Positions 9,715-18,910 are shown, counted from the stretch's first letter. The stretch: DNA of 64,000 nt from Methanosarcina sp. UBA293 (GCA_002499445.1 DALS01000046.1:1-64000); one strand, 5' to 3'. Notes: generated by a model from the letters alone, not told the origin. Numbers and translations: made by a program.

Positions 9715-10521
9715 TTACTCTCCTTCCTGATCCGTCCTGGCATCCTTGCCGTGGGTATAGGCAGCCGCAATCATGTTTGCAATCCTTGCAGCATATGCTC
9801 CCGCAACAAACCCTGCATCAATATTTACGACTGCAAGTGGGGAACAGGACTGGAGCATTGCCAGCAGGGCAGCTTTTCCACCTCCGCCTGCTCCGTAGCC
9901 TGTTGAAACCGGAAGCCCGATAACAGGTACATCAACTAATCCCGAGACTATCGTGGGAAGCGTTCCTTCCCTTCCGGCTGCAACCACGATTGCTCCAGTT
10001 TTCATGGCTTTCAACTTGTGCATTGCTGGGATCAGCCTGTGGATTCCTGCAACTCCCACATCATAAACCACAACCGTCTCACAGCCCATTTCCGAGGCTA
10101 CAACCCTGGCTTCTTCCGCAGCCGGGATATCAGCTGTACCTGCCGAAACTATTCCTACAACGCCGCCAGTTCTTGGGACAGGCGTACCGTCATGGATAAC
10201 AACTGTGCGGGCTCTGCTGTTCCACTCAAGTTTATCCTGGCCGAAGGCCTGTTTTAAGGCATCAAGATGACCTGACGAGACTCGTGTAATAAGGGCTCTT
10301 TTGCTCTCTGCAACCATGACTCTAGCAATTTCCACCACGTCCTCAGGAGTCTTACAGTCGGCAAGAACAGCTTCAATTACCCCTGTTCTGTTTTTTCTAT
10401 GAGAATCAAGTTTTGCTATATCCGTATAGGAGACAAATCCCAGGCTTCGAGCCTGCTGTTCTGCAGTCTCAAGATCCATTTTGCCTTCCTTAACAGCCCT
10501 AAGTATATCAATAAGATTCAT
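9715..10521 (-). CDS. larB: LarB, nickel-pincer nucleotide cofactor synthesis (carboxylase/hydrolase)
   Basis: 268 residues of the AIR-carboxylase-like LarB family. The C-terminal half holds the PurE-like core: GIVSAGTADIPAAEEA, GVAGIHRL, VAAGREGTLPTIVSGL and the glycine-rich STGYGAGGGGKAALL. LarB carboxylates the pyridine ring of nicotinate adenine dinucleotide and releases AMP, the first step toward the nickel-pincer cofactor of lactate racemase-like enzymes. It is the first gene of the larB-larC unit, divergent from pyrH. The third gene, larE, lies at 53.0-53.8 kb. No larA-type enzyme is visible in the window. Confidence 0.93.
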   Translation of the reverse strand: MNLIDILRAVKEGKMDLETAEQQARSLGFVSYTDIAKLDSHRKNRTGVIEAVLADCKTPEDVVEIARVMVAESKRALITRVSSGHLDALKQAFGQDKLEWNSRARTVVIHDGTPVPRTGGVVGIVSAGTADIPAAEEARVVASEMGCETVVVYDVGVAGIHRLIPAMHKLKAMKTGAIVVAAGREGTLPTIVSGLVDVPVIGLPVSTGYGAGGGGKAALLAMLQSCSPLAVVNIDAGFVAGAYAARIANMIAAAYTHGKDARTDQEGE

Positions 10522-10709
10522 GTACCATCCTGCACTGAAAAGATTTACCTGCTTTAAAGAACAATAAGCTTAAACCATAAGTTGTCAACAAGAATCTATT
10601 GGTTTGTGAATCTTTAGGATTTCTCATTATATGGGATTTTTGATGACATTTAGAAAAAGTGTTCAGCGATACATTTAAAAATTCGAATTGTTAATGTGTA
10701 GAGATCATC

Positions 10710-11411
10710 ATGCTCATAGTACTTTCGTTAGGCGGTTCAATTCTCGCTAAAAATCTTGACCCGGATCGTTTTTTAAAATATGCGGACGTTCTCCGAAAAC
10801 TCTCGAAGAAACATACTCTGCTTGTGGTAGCGGGAGGAGGGGAAGCAGCACGAAATTACATCGAGACTGCAAGAGCTGCTGGCGCTGATGAAGTAACGTG
10901 CGACTATATAGGTATCGAAATCACTCGCCTCAATGCACGTCTGCTTGCTGCAGCCCTCGGATCCGATGCCTCTCCAGAAATTCCGACAAATTATATGGAA
11001 GCCGCAAAGGCAATACGTCCCGGAAAAGTAGTTGTCATGGGAGGAGTTACCCCTGGTCAGACCACGGATGCAGTAGCTGCAATTCTTGCGGAGTTCCTGC
11101 GGGCAGACCTGCTGGCAATTGCAACATCGATTGACGGGATTTATTCTTCTGACCCTAACTGTGATCCTTCGGCAGTGAAATATGACAAAATCTCCCCTGA
11201 AAAACTGATAAACGTAGTCATGGCAATTGAGATGAAGGCAGGCTCAAAATCCCCTGTTGACCCTGTAGCCGCAAAAATTATCGAACGCTGCAAACTCGAC
11301 GCTCTTGTTATGGACGCGCGGAACCCTGCCCTGCTTCGAGAAGTTCTCGATGAAGAAGTAATCAAAAAATCACCTATATCTTGTGGAACCTGGGTTACGA
11401 CAAAAATATAA
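10710..11411 (+). CDS. pyrH: UMP kinase, archaeal type
   Basis: 233 residues of the amino acid kinase fold. It phosphorylates UMP to UDP with ATP in pyrimidine nucleotide synthesis. The N-terminal LSLGGSILAK and the VVAGGGEAARNYI segment bind nucleotide phosphates, and ATSIDGIYSSDPNCDPSA is the conserved loop before the C-terminal nucleotide site. The length matches archaeal UMP kinases, which are shorter than bacterial ones. The ATG has only a weak ribosome binding site. It is divergent from larB and followed by a palindromic repeat cluster. Confidence 0.93.
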   Translation: MLIVLSLGGSILAKNLDPDRFLKYADVLRKLSKKHTLLVVAGGGEAARNYIETARAAGADEVTCDYIGIEITRLNARLLAAALGSDASPEIPTNYMEAAKAIRPGKVVVMGGVTPGQTTDAVAAILAEFLRADLLAIATSIDGIYSSDPNCDPSAVKYDKISPEKLINVVMAIEMKAGSKSPVDPVAAKIIERCKLDALVMDARNPALLREVLDEEVIKKSPISCGTWVTTKI

Positions 11412-11439
11412 TCCCAAACCAAAAGAAGAGACCAGGTAT

Positions 11440-11645
11440 TTCGCTCGCAACCAACCGTTGCACCGCAACCGCTGAGCCGGTTGACCACGCCGTCACCAGG
11501 AATTTTTGATCAAACTTTTCTCAAAAGTTTGTGATCAAACTTTTTTTGAAAAAGTTTGTGATCACGCCGCTGTAAGGGATTTTCGGTTTTGATCAAACTT
11601 TTCTCAAAAGTTTGTGATCAAACTTTTTTAAAAAAAGTTTGCATT
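11440..11645. repeat. Modular palindromic repeat cluster, copy 2
   Basis: Starts 30 bases after pyrH. It holds the CCGTTGCACCGCAACCG / GCCGGTTGACCACGCCG module and then four CAAACTTTT...AAAAGTTTG hairpins separated by GTGATC and CACGCCGC linkers. The T-rich arms could serve as a terminator for pyrH. Confidence 0.85.
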
Positions 11646-11848
11646 ATAAGACTCAAGCCAGCCTTAACAGCCAGACAAAACGAAATCTGAGAAAATAAAA
11701 GCTGACTTTAAAACCTGTTTTACGGAAGACGAAAACTTAAACATAGTAGTTCTTACATATATTCTAATTATATAGAGTCGACCAAGATGTTGATTTAACG
11801 GAGTTCCTGAGGATTCTATCCGAAGTTTCATAGAAGGAGGATTCGGGC

Positions 11849-13027
11849 TTGAACCTGCCTCAAAAAAAGAATTCTTTTAAATATAAAGGGTTTGTTTTTC
11901 GTTTTTTTACCATACTTTTATTTTTGACCATGGTCTGTGTTGAGCTCAGTCCTGCTTTTGCAGCAGTTGATGAGGTAGGCCCTCAAGAAGAAAGGAAGCA
12001 AGATGCCGTTATCACGGATTTTTTCTCAGACGATGAACTTTCGGATGCCACAGTCCAATTTGAGCAGTCTCTTGAAAATATCTCTCTTGTATTTACTTTG
12101 AGTTCGGGGAAGAAATTGCTGAAATCGGAAACTTTCCTCCTGGACCCTGTGGAGAAAGGACAGGAAGTTACAAAAATCGTGTTCTGGGGAGTTAAAGAAG
12201 ATTCAGGAAAAGACAGGGAATCTTACACAGCAAGGGTTTTTGTGAAAAACAACAGCGAAGACCTTGCATTTAGAGAACTTTCGTTTTCTTACCGGAGCCC
12301 CACTCTTTCAAAGCTTAAACTTGTAGACTTTTCGGCAGATTCCGAAAAAGCTTCGATTTTGATGACTCTTGCTAGTCCTGCTGGTTTTGGGAGTATGCAA
12401 TTGCCTGAGCCCAGCATGATAGATCTTGACCTGAAGCTCCTCTCAGGCACGGAAATCATATATTCTGAAAAGCAGAAGAATATTCCTGTTACAAACAACT
12501 ATTATAATGCAACTTACTGGCCTTTTCTCCTCGAGAAAGATAAAAACTACACTGCCCTTCTGAAAATTCATTCCCACTCTCCTGACCTCACTACAGCCTA
12601 TAGATCGAACTTCATGGCCGAAGAAAAAGTAGAGATTATTGATCAGGAAATCGATGTGGATGAATACGGGGCAAGTGTCACTATCATTGGAAGATCCCAG
12701 GTGCCTTTTAATGGGATTATAAGAGTTGTACTGACTTCTGAGGAAGGAAGAGTACAGGCTTTTGAAGAAACTGCAGACCTCCTGACCGCGGGAAAAGAAG
12801 ATACGATAGGCATAATTTGGCAAGGAGTCCCGAAGGGAGATTATAATGTGAAAATTTATGTGCAGAACCAAGAAGGAGAAATCCTGGACAGCCATGAAAC
12901 GGTTCTCAGGGTCTTTGAGCCAGTAGCCCAAACAAGTCCTGTTGAAGACTCTCCTGCCTTTAACTCTCTCGCGGGACTGGGGATTTTCCTCTGCGCTGGA
13001 CTCCTTTCTGGAAGAAAGAGGAAATAA
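11849..13027 (+). CDS. Secreted, membrane-anchored protein of an ABC exporter-like operon
   Basis: 392 residues starting at TTG, eight bases after a strong GAAGGAGG site. An N-terminal signal peptide (basic start, then FFTILLFLTMVCVELSPAFA, with likely cleavage after the alanines near residue 40) is followed by a mostly beta-strand extracellular region with repeated immunoglobulin-like segments. A C-terminal membrane span, SLAGLGIFLCAGLLSG, ends in RKRK. This looks like archaeal surface proteins anchored outside the membrane. It precedes a MacB-like permease by 65 bases and the ATPase after that, so it probably is the exported or substrate-contacting part of that transporter. I do not recognise a named family with certainty. 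Confidence 0.75.
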   Translation: MNLPQKKNSFKYKGFVFRFFTILLFLTMVCVELSPAFAAVDEVGPQEERKQDAVITDFFSDDELSDATVQFEQSLENISLVFTLSSGKKLLKSETFLLDPVEKGQEVTKIVFWGVKEDSGKDRESYTARVFVKNNSEDLAFRELSFSYRSPTLSKLKLVDFSADSEKASILMTLASPAGFGSMQLPEPSMIDLDLKLLSGTEIIYSEKQKNIPVTNNYYNATYWPFLLEKDKNYTALLKIHSHSPDLTTAYRSNFMAEEKVEIIDQEIDVDEYGASVTIIGRSQVPFNGIIRVVLTSEEGRVQAFEETADLLTAGKEDTIGIIWQGVPKGDYNVKIYVQNQEGEILDSHETVLRVFEPVAQTSPVEDSPAFNSLAGLGIFLCAGLLSGRKRK

Positions 13028-13092
13028 AAAATCCTGAAAGCTTTGAAAGCTTTGAATATTTCAAAACTTTAGAATTCGAATGAGAAACCATC

Positions 13093-14208
13093 ATGTTTGA
13101 CCTCATCATCCGAAATATAATGAATAGGAAGATCAGGAGTGGCCTGACAGTCTGTGGAATTGCTCTTGGGATTTTTGCTGTTATAGTTATGGGGGCAATG
13201 TCCGAGAATTTTCACCAAACCTTTGAGCGCTCCATGAGTGTAACCAGCGATAAAATCCGGGTCTTTGCCGAAAGCGGAGTCTTTGGAGGGGGACTTACGG
13301 ATAATAAGGTGAGTGACGTACTCAGGGTGGCAGGGGTAAAAGATGCGTATGGGATTTTAATGACTACCTTTGACGAGGATAAAATGGGAATGACCGGAAA
13401 ACAGATCCTTGGTATCCCTCCGGAAAAATCCAGTGTTGCCCTTTATCCCGTGGAACTGAAGGCAGGCCGTTTCCTCAATCCTGGAGATTCTTATAGTGTT
13501 GTTGTCGGAAGCAACATAAAAAGAGAATATAAACTCCAGATAGGAAGTAAGTTTGAGATTCATGATAAGTATTTTACTGTTGTAGGAATCCTGGATTATA
13601 CTGGCTCGATTTTTGACAATGCGGTAATTATACCTCTTAAGACTGCACAGGACCTCTATAAAGTGGACAATTCGGTTTCTTATATCTTTGCAGTGCCTGA
13701 TGAGCGGGTTGATGCCGAAATGCTTTCCAAACGCATAGAATTGAGCGTAAAAGGTACAAGCACTCTTTCTCCTGGAGAGCTTGAAGTGCAGGCAAGGCAG
13801 TCCTTTATGATTTTCAGCGTGATCACTATCAGCTCAGGGCTCCTTGCAGCAATCATAGGCGGGCTTTGCGTGATGAATACCATGCTTATGTCCGTTACCG
13901 AGAGGACAAGGGAATTCGGGATTTTAAAAGCAATTGGAGCCGAAACAAGGGATATTTTGCTCCTCACGCTTGGGGAAGCTTCATGCATGGGCTTTTTCGG
14001 CGGAATCCTGGGAATTCTTATAGGTACCTTGGCTGTTTATATTATGAATGCCTGGCTTTCAAATACAAGGATAGTGCTTTTCCTAATAACGCCCAGGCTT
14101 CTTGTAATTGCCATGCTCTTTGCCTTACTGATAGGGGCTCTTTCAGGACTTTACCCTGCATACAGAGCCTCGAAAATGAGCCCAATGGAGGCTTTGAAGC
14201 ATGCCTAA
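13093..14208 (+). CDS. ABC transporter permease, MacB/FtsX type
   Basis: 371 residues. Membrane span 1 lies at residues about 17-38 (LTVCGIALGIFAVIVMGAM), then a large extracellular MacB-like domain (about 40-235), then three C-terminal spans with the FtsX motif region MNTMLMSVTERTREFGILKAIGA and the closing LSGLYPAYRASKMSPMEALKH. This layout defines the MacB/LolC family, which uses ATP to drive conformational work outside the membrane, not classic transport. The gene overlaps the ATPase gene by eight bases, and the upstream surface protein completes the unit. Confidence 0.9.
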   Translation: MFDLIIRNIMNRKIRSGLTVCGIALGIFAVIVMGAMSENFHQTFERSMSVTSDKIRVFAESGVFGGGLTDNKVSDVLRVAGVKDAYGILMTTFDEDKMGMTGKQILGIPPEKSSVALYPVELKAGRFLNPGDSYSVVVGSNIKREYKLQIGSKFEIHDKYFTVVGILDYTGSIFDNAVIIPLKTAQDLYKVDNSVSYIFAVPDERVDAEMLSKRIELSVKGTSTLSPGELEVQARQSFMIFSVITISSGLLAAIIGGLCVMNTMLMSVTERTREFGILKAIGAETRDILLLTLGEASCMGFFGGILGILIGTLAVYIMNAWLSNTRIVLFLITPRLLVIAMLFALLIGALSGLYPAYRASKMSPMEALKHA

Positions 14209-14965
14209 AATGGAAATTGAGAGAGAAGGGAATAAAAAATTAGATAAGCCAGAAAGAAAAGAGGACAAAAGCGTTTTGGGACATGAAGGGCAGAAAAACA
14301 TAATGAAGGTTGAAAACCTTTCTAAAACTTATTACCAGGGTAAAATCCCTGTCCATGCCCTCCGCTGCGCCTGCATAACCGTAAGAAAAGGGGAACTTCT
14401 TGCGATAATGGGACCTTCAGGTTCAGGAAAATCCACTCTTCTTGCCCTGATTGGCACACTTGAAAAAGCCACGGACGGAAAAGTTATTCTTGATGGGACA
14501 GACCTCACAACTGTGCCTGAAAAACTGCTTCCCAGCGTGAGAAGGGAAAAAATAGGCTTTATTTTCCAGCACTATAACCTTATCCCGACTCTTTCCGCGC
14601 TTGAGAATGTGGAGCTTTCCATGCGCTTTTCCAGGATTCCCAAAAAAGAAAGGGAAGAAAGGGCAACTGCACTGCTCGAAGAACTTGGACTTGGAGACCG
14701 CCTCTCCCATAAACCTTCCGAATTATCAGGAGGGGAACAGCAGAGAGTTTCTATTGCCAGGGCACTTGCGAATAAGCCTGCCGTTATTCTGGCTGACGAA
14801 CCCACAGGTGAGGTGGACAGCAAAACCAGGGATTCAATTATACGGGTTTTCAAAGAATTGAGTGAAAAAGGGCAGACAATTCTTGTTGTGACGCACGACC
14901 CTGAGGTTGCAAAAGAATGTTCAAGGCTACTCAGGATTACGGACGGGGTTATTAAAGACGATTGA
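14201..14965 (+). CDS. ABC transporter ATP-binding protein, MacB/LolD type
   Basis: 254 residues. Walker A is GPSGSGKST, the Q-loop is FQHYNLIPTL, the signature is LSGGEQQR, Walker B is VILADEPTGEVD, and the switch histidine is in VTHD. The ATG at 14201 overlaps the permease stop and has GGAGG nine bases upstream, consistent with translational coupling. The first 34 residues are charged and absent from most relatives, so the ATG at 14303 (MKVENLSKTYY) is a possible alternative start. It pairs with the permease as the motor of the exporter-like complex. Confidence 0.92.
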   Translation: MPKMEIEREGNKKLDKPERKEDKSVLGHEGQKNIMKVENLSKTYYQGKIPVHALRCACITVRKGELLAIMGPSGSGKSTLLALIGTLEKATDGKVILDGTDLTTVPEKLLPSVRREKIGFIFQHYNLIPTLSALENVELSMRFSRIPKKEREERATALLEELGLGDRLSHKPSELSGGEQQRVSIARALANKPAVILADEPTGEVDSKTRDSIIRVFKELSEKGQTILVVTHDPEVAKECSRLLRITDGVIKDD

Positions 14966-15037
14966 AGGTACTGAAAAACGCTCAAAGACCTAGTAGAAAT
15001 AAATAAAAAGTGTAAAAATTAAAATTATTCAGTCTTC

Positions 15038-15961
15038 TCAAATTTCTCCAAGCTCCCAACCCAGATGCTCTTTTATAACCGTATAAGCCATTGCAGGCGG
15101 GATAATTCCAATGTCGGTTACGATCATATCTATGTATTCGGCAGGGGTGAAGTCAAAAGCCGGATTTTTTACCTGTACGTGAGAGAGATCGGAAATGCTT
15201 GCAGGATCGACGATCTCATCTACAGCCCTTTCTTCGATTTCTATGGGGTTTCCAACAATCGTGCTTGGGCTGAACTTGAAGGTCTCGGCAGCAACCATGA
15301 AACTTTTTCTGGCCTCGTGGGCTGCAAGGGCAAGCTGGGAGGTCCCAATCTTATTTACCAGAGCGCCGTTAGCTGCAATAGCGTCAGCCCCAACAACGAC
15401 CTTGTCCACGTCTTTCATGTAGTAGCGCACCGCAGAATCCACGATTAGGGTTGTTGGGATCCCAAAATCGTTGAGATGGCGAATTGTCAACAAGCCCTGA
15501 CACCTAGGACGACTTTCGGTAGAAATTACTGAGATATCTTTCCCATCTTCAAAGGCTGCGGTGATGATAGAAAGAGCAGCATGGGAGTTGCAGTGGGTCA
15601 TAATAACGTCTCCATCCTGAATTCTTCTTGACCCAATTTTTCCGATATTTCCAAGGGCCCGATCAGCTCCTTCAATGAAACGGTTTGCGTTTTCAATGAT
15701 TTCCTGCCTTGCTTCCTCCACATTTCCTGAAGAGTACTTTGAAGCGAGCTTTACGGCATTCGGAAGAGAAACGGCTGTAGGACGAGTACTTATGAGATAA
15801 CTTGAAACTTCCCTTATCCTAGCACTGAATTCTTCCATTGAAGCTGCGTCCAGTCCTGCGGCATAATCCCTGACAGCTTCGGCAGCAGCCTTTGCAATTC
15901 TACCTGCGCCCCGGATCTCCATTGTCCGGATTTTTTCTGCGGTTTCCTGAACTTTTTGCAT
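15038..15961 (-). CDS. Ribose 1,5-bisphosphate isomerase
   Basis: 307 residues from the preferred ATG at 15961; an upstream in-frame ATG at 16012 would add 17 residues without clear homology. The protein belongs to the eIF2B-alpha/MtnA-like isomerase family: IRGAGRIAKAAAEA, ILTHCNSHAAL-like VIMTHCNSHAAL, ESRPRCQGLLT and VVVGADAIAANGALVNKIGT are visible, the last holding the catalytic aspartate. In archaea the enzyme converts ribose 1,5-bisphosphate to ribulose 1,5-bisphosphate for the AMP/Rubisco pathway. No Rubisco or AMP phosphorylase is in the window. A distinction from an eIF2B subunit rests on the PRCQG and GADAI motifs. Confidence 0.88.
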   Translation of the reverse strand: MQKVQETAEKIRTMEIRGAGRIAKAAAEAVRDYAAGLDAASMEEFSARIREVSSYLISTRPTAVSLPNAVKLASKYSSGNVEEARQEIIENANRFIEGADRALGNIGKIGSRRIQDGDVIMTHCNSHAALSIITAAFEDGKDISVISTESRPRCQGLLTIRHLNDFGIPTTLIVDSAVRYYMKDVDKVVVGADAIAANGALVNKIGTSQLALAAHEARKSFMVAAETFKFSPSTIVGNPIEIEERAVDEIVDPASISDLSHVQVKNPAFDFTPAEYIDMIVTDIGIIPPAMAYTVIKEHLGWELGEI

Positions 15962-16048
15962 AGTATATGGATAACAAGAGTGCGATTTATAACTATCTTC
16001 TAGCTGTTCCAATGAGTCTGTATTCAGGAGCCTGCCTCAAAAATAAAT

Positions 16049-16837
16049 TCATATTTCAATTATTCTATCAGAGATATTCCTGTAGTAAGCAAAAAGGTCT
16101 TCTCCCCACTGAATTGCAACTGGGTCAAAGCATAGAACATCTTCTTTATGATCAAAAGTACCGTCAGAAAAAGGTAGGGTTAGAGAGAGGAATCTGTCAG
16201 TAGCTACATGAGAAAGTTCCATTTTTTTACTGCAGACATAAAAACTCGCATTCTTGAATTTAAGATACTCACTTAGCTCGGCTCCGTACTCTTCTTTTGT
16301 CCTTTCATAAACCGGGCGGGTCACAAGAATGGAAATCTCAGCCCCCTTTTTTGCAAAACTAAGGAAAAGGGATGGATAATCAGGGTGAAAAATTGAAGCG
16401 GTGCCATTTATTTTTCTTGATTTCATAAGGTTTTCCACAAATTCCCTGTGAGGTTCAAAGAGGCGTGTCCTGTCAGGAGGTTCGGAAAACGTGCAATTCG
16501 CCAGCTCTCCGAGTCTTTCCCTCAAAGGAGCAGGTATGGACTCAACAGCATGATTTATCCAGTATTCATAATTATTTCCGAAGACCGTTAATACATCTAT
16601 TATTGGTTTCATTTTGCCAGCTACCGCTATCCCAAGAGGAGACAAAGTGTAAATGTCGCCTGTTTTTATGATAAGGGCGTTATCTCTCAGTTTTTTAATT
16701 TGAGGAAGAATCGCCACCAAATCTACATTCAAGTTTTTTCTAATCTCTGAGATCGATTTTGGTCCATCCTTCAAAAATAATAAAAGATCTTTTCTTTTTT
16801 CAGAGAGGAAAATCAATTCAAGAAGCTGACTGTTCAT
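16049..16837 (-). CDS. Winged-helix regulator with FilR1 (DUF1724-like) domain
   Basis: 262 residues. The first 75 form an ArsR-like winged helix (LLLFLKDGPKSISEIRKNL, then LRDNALIIKTGDIYTLSPLG). The remainder is the methanogen-specific FilR1-type sensor domain with conserved segments around NLMKSRKINGTASIFHPDYP and a closing WGEDLFAYYR. These regulators are abundant in Methanosarcinales; the FilR1 group controls cell filament and growth-mode genes in relatives, but the ligand is unknown. The gene is 88 bases from the ribose-bisphosphate isomerase start, on the same strand. The regulated target cannot be inferred. Confidence 0.85.
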   Translation of the reverse strand: MNSQLLELIFLSEKRKDLLLFLKDGPKSISEIRKNLNVDLVAILPQIKKLRDNALIIKTGDIYTLSPLGIAVAGKMKPIIDVLTVFGNNYEYWINHAVESIPAPLRERLGELANCTFSEPPDRTRLFEPHREFVENLMKSRKINGTASIFHPDYPSLFLSFAKKGAEISILVTRPVYERTKEEYGAELSEYLKFKNASFYVCSKKMELSHVATDRFLSLTLPFSDGTFDHKEDVLCFDPVAIQWGEDLFAYYRNISDRIIEI

Positions 16838-17129
16838 GTTTTCATTATATATGTAGCTACTTGATAAATATCTTCCTCATTTTGCAGCTACATTTGTCCT
16901 GAAAACTTTAGTTTTAACATGAACCTGAAAAAACTTAAATAAATATTTAAATAATTATAAAATATAAATTATCCATATTAAAATAAATTAACAAGAGATC
17001 CCCCAAAAGTATTGACTACGCAGAATGGTCATTTAGTCCAATGAGCCTGATTTTGAGGCAGTCAAATAATTTAACGCGATCCAAATTTTAAAATCGTATA
17101 GGTTATATACCTCTATAACATAAAGAGAA

Positions 17130-17225
17130 AGTCAACGATTAAGAGTTAAAGGGTTTTTCTTAATCGTAGGGGTTGAATCACGCAATTGGGAGCCTATCAG
17201 AGGTGGCAAAGGGCTCCCAATTATA
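17130..17225 (+). ncRNA. Candidate small structured RNA with two strong stem-loops
   Basis: Stem 1 is a perfect ten-base pairing, ACGATTAAGA (17135-17144) with TCTTAATCGT (17159-17168). Stem 2 is a perfect eleven-base pairing, AATTGGGAGCC (17184-17194) with GGCTCCCAATT (17212-17222). A TATA-like GGTTATATACC at 17101-17111 stands about 25 bases before stem 1, the right place for an archaeal promoter. No protein frame fits. Related GAGCC...GGC elements occur at 17042-17060 and as TGAGCCGAATTAGGCTCA at about 17297-17314. No T-run terminator follows stem 2, so the 3' end is open. Confidence 0.4.
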
Positions 17226-17529
17226 ATGATTATCGGGAACATAATATAGGATATCATATATAAAAGTAGAGTAGGTTATTCTCAATTTATATTATAATGA
17301 GCCGAATTAGGCTCAAAGATCTTAATTAAGTAATATCAAATTTGGGCTCGTAGAATTTCTCTAAAATAAAATACTTCTATTTATTTAAGCTGAATTACCC
17401 GATATATTATTTTTACTTGTTCATTTCAGAGCCTATTGAAACTGATTAAGATAGGAGTTTTACAAAGCCCAAATTCTATTTGCGTTTTTCCGGCAGCGTT
17501 ATAACCAAATGTAAATTTCTTAAATTAAG

Positions 17530-17673
17530 GTTGGGTTGTCCTACGGCTTCAAAAGTGAGGTTGAGGAATTGGGGATGGATAATGAAAATTCTGATTTTTC
17601 AAGTCTCGAAAGCAAGCCCGTTATTATTACAAGACCACGGTTTAGTAACATCAATCAAATAAAAAACATATAA
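17530..17673 (+). pseudogene. Probable 3' remnant of a decayed gene
   Basis: A 47-codon stretch reads as ordinary protein (YGFKSEVEELGMDNENSDF, then SLESKPVIITRPRFSN) and ends at TAA 17671, but it has no start codon with a ribosome binding site and runs into stops upstream. It could also be a 32-residue gene starting at ATG 17575. I do not recognise the family. The FmdE promoter (CATATAAATA, 17667-17676) overlaps its end. Confidence 0.3.
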
Positions 17674-17752
17674 ATAGTATCCAAATAATAAGAGATTATT
17701 TCATCAGGTTAACTATTTCTAGCATTAAAGTCTAACGCGGAAATAAGTATAA

Positions 17753-18367
17753 ATGTTAACTATAAAATCAGGAGTTAGAAATTTGGATTTCAATACTGCC
17801 GTACAGTTTCATGGACATGTCTGCCCCGGACTTTCCATAGGATACAGGGTAGCAACCCTTGCTGCTAACCACTTCAAAGAACGTAGTAAAGATGAAGAGT
17901 TGGTTGCAATTGTAGAAAACCGGTCATGCGCTGTGGATGCTATTCAAGCAATAAATGGCTGCACCTGCGGAAAAGGGAACCTTATTCTCAAAGAACACGG
18001 GAAACACGTTTACACATACTTCAAAAGAGGCGATAATAAAGCCCTGAGAATATCCCTGAAACCTGATGCTCTTCCTCAGGATGAAAAACACACAGCACTT
18101 TTCGCAAAACTGAGGGCAGGCACTGCAAGCCCCGAAGAAGCAGAAGAGTTTAGGGATTCGCACAGTGAGAAAAGCCAGAAAGTCCTGGAAATGCCAGAAG
18201 AAGAGCTTTTCTGGGTAAAGGAAGTGGAAATCGAACCTCCGGAAAAAGCCATAATTTACCCAACCCTGGTCTGCAGCAAATGCGGAGAAGGTTTTATGGA
18301 ACCTCTGGGCAGAGTAAGAAACGGAAAAATAATCTGCATCCCCTGTTTTGAGGCAAAAGATGAATGA
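17753..18367 (+). CDS. FmdE-family protein with C-terminal zinc ribbon
   Basis: 204 residues. The N-terminal FmdE domain has the signature FHGHVCPGLSIGYR (about residues 19-32), in which His and Cys are conserved, and CAVDAIQAINGCTCGKGNL with further cysteines. The C-terminus is a zinc ribbon, CSKCGEGFMEPLGRVRNG...CIPC. FmdE is named from a gene in the molybdenum formylmethanofuran dehydrogenase operon, but its exact job is unsettled; metal or cofactor handling is usually proposed. No fmd or fwd gene is nearby. The TATA element at 17667-17676 gives a leader of roughly 50 bases. The 3' end overlaps trmO. Confidence 0.9.
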   Translation: MLTIKSGVRNLDFNTAVQFHGHVCPGLSIGYRVATLAANHFKERSKDEELVAIVENRSCAVDAIQAINGCTCGKGNLILKEHGKHVYTYFKRGDNKALRISLKPDALPQDEKHTALFAKLRAGTASPEEAEEFRDSHSEKSQKVLEMPEEELFWVKEVEIEPPEKAIIYPTLVCSKCGEGFMEPLGRVRNGKIICIPCFEAKDE

Positions 18368-18794
18368 AACCCCGGAGGCTCTCGAAATAATTAAAATGGT
18401 TCCGGTAGGCTACGTAGAAAACGATTATCTTGAGCCAGTGTACAATGAGGAGGTTTACAATAAAGTCTCAAAGATAGTCCTCAAGGAAGAATTTGCAGAT
18501 GGGCTTTACAGGATCGAGGACTTTGAAAAAGTATACATCCTCTTTTATTTCAACAAATCAAAAGAACATAAACTCATCCAGCGCCGCCGTTATGATGGAG
18601 AAATTTCCGGAGTCTTTGCCAGCCGAAGCCCTTACCGGCCTAATGGAATCGGGCTAACGGTTGTAGAGCTTTTGAAAGTAGAAGGTAACGTGCTCCATGT
18701 AAAAGGGCTTGATGCGATCAATGGGACACCTGTGCTCGATATTAAACCCTATATAAAAGAGATTGAGGAAAGGGATGAGGGAGCAATGGACTAA
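18360..18794 (+). CDS. trmO: TrmO-type tRNA t6A37 methyltransferase (UPF0066)
   Basis: 144 residues from ATG 18360, which overlaps the FmdE stop (ATGAATGA); GAGG lies six bases before it. A TTG four codons upstream is possible but weaker. The TsaA/UPF0066 core is visible: VGYVENDY near the start, FSxRSPYRPN-type FASRSPYRPNGIGLTVVELL in the middle, and LDAINGTPVLDIKPY near the end. Enzymes of this family use S-adenosylmethionine to methylate N6-threonylcarbamoyladenosine 37 of tRNA, shown for TrmO of E. coli. Archaeal members may act on other substrates; pairing with FmdE does not point to tRNA. Confidence 0.85.
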   Translation: MNETPEALEIIKMVPVGYVENDYLEPVYNEEVYNKVSKIVLKEEFADGLYRIEDFEKVYILFYFNKSKEHKLIQRRRYDGEISGVFASRSPYRPNGIGLTVVELLKVEGNVLHVKGLDAINGTPVLDIKPYIKEIEERDEGAMD

Positions 18795-18910
18795 GGAATA
18801 TTGAAGAAAAGATGAGAAGCAACGGACTAAAAGAGGACAAAAAATAAGCCAGAAAATCGATAAACCAAAACTAAAAAAATAAAAAATTTCATTTATCAGA
18901 TGAAAAGAAA

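Noticed and set aside
9525..9770. Minus-strand frame with KERKGKERKGK repeats between larB and larC
   Set aside because: It is the translation of the GGAAA repeat and has no start signal; kept as a repeat instead.
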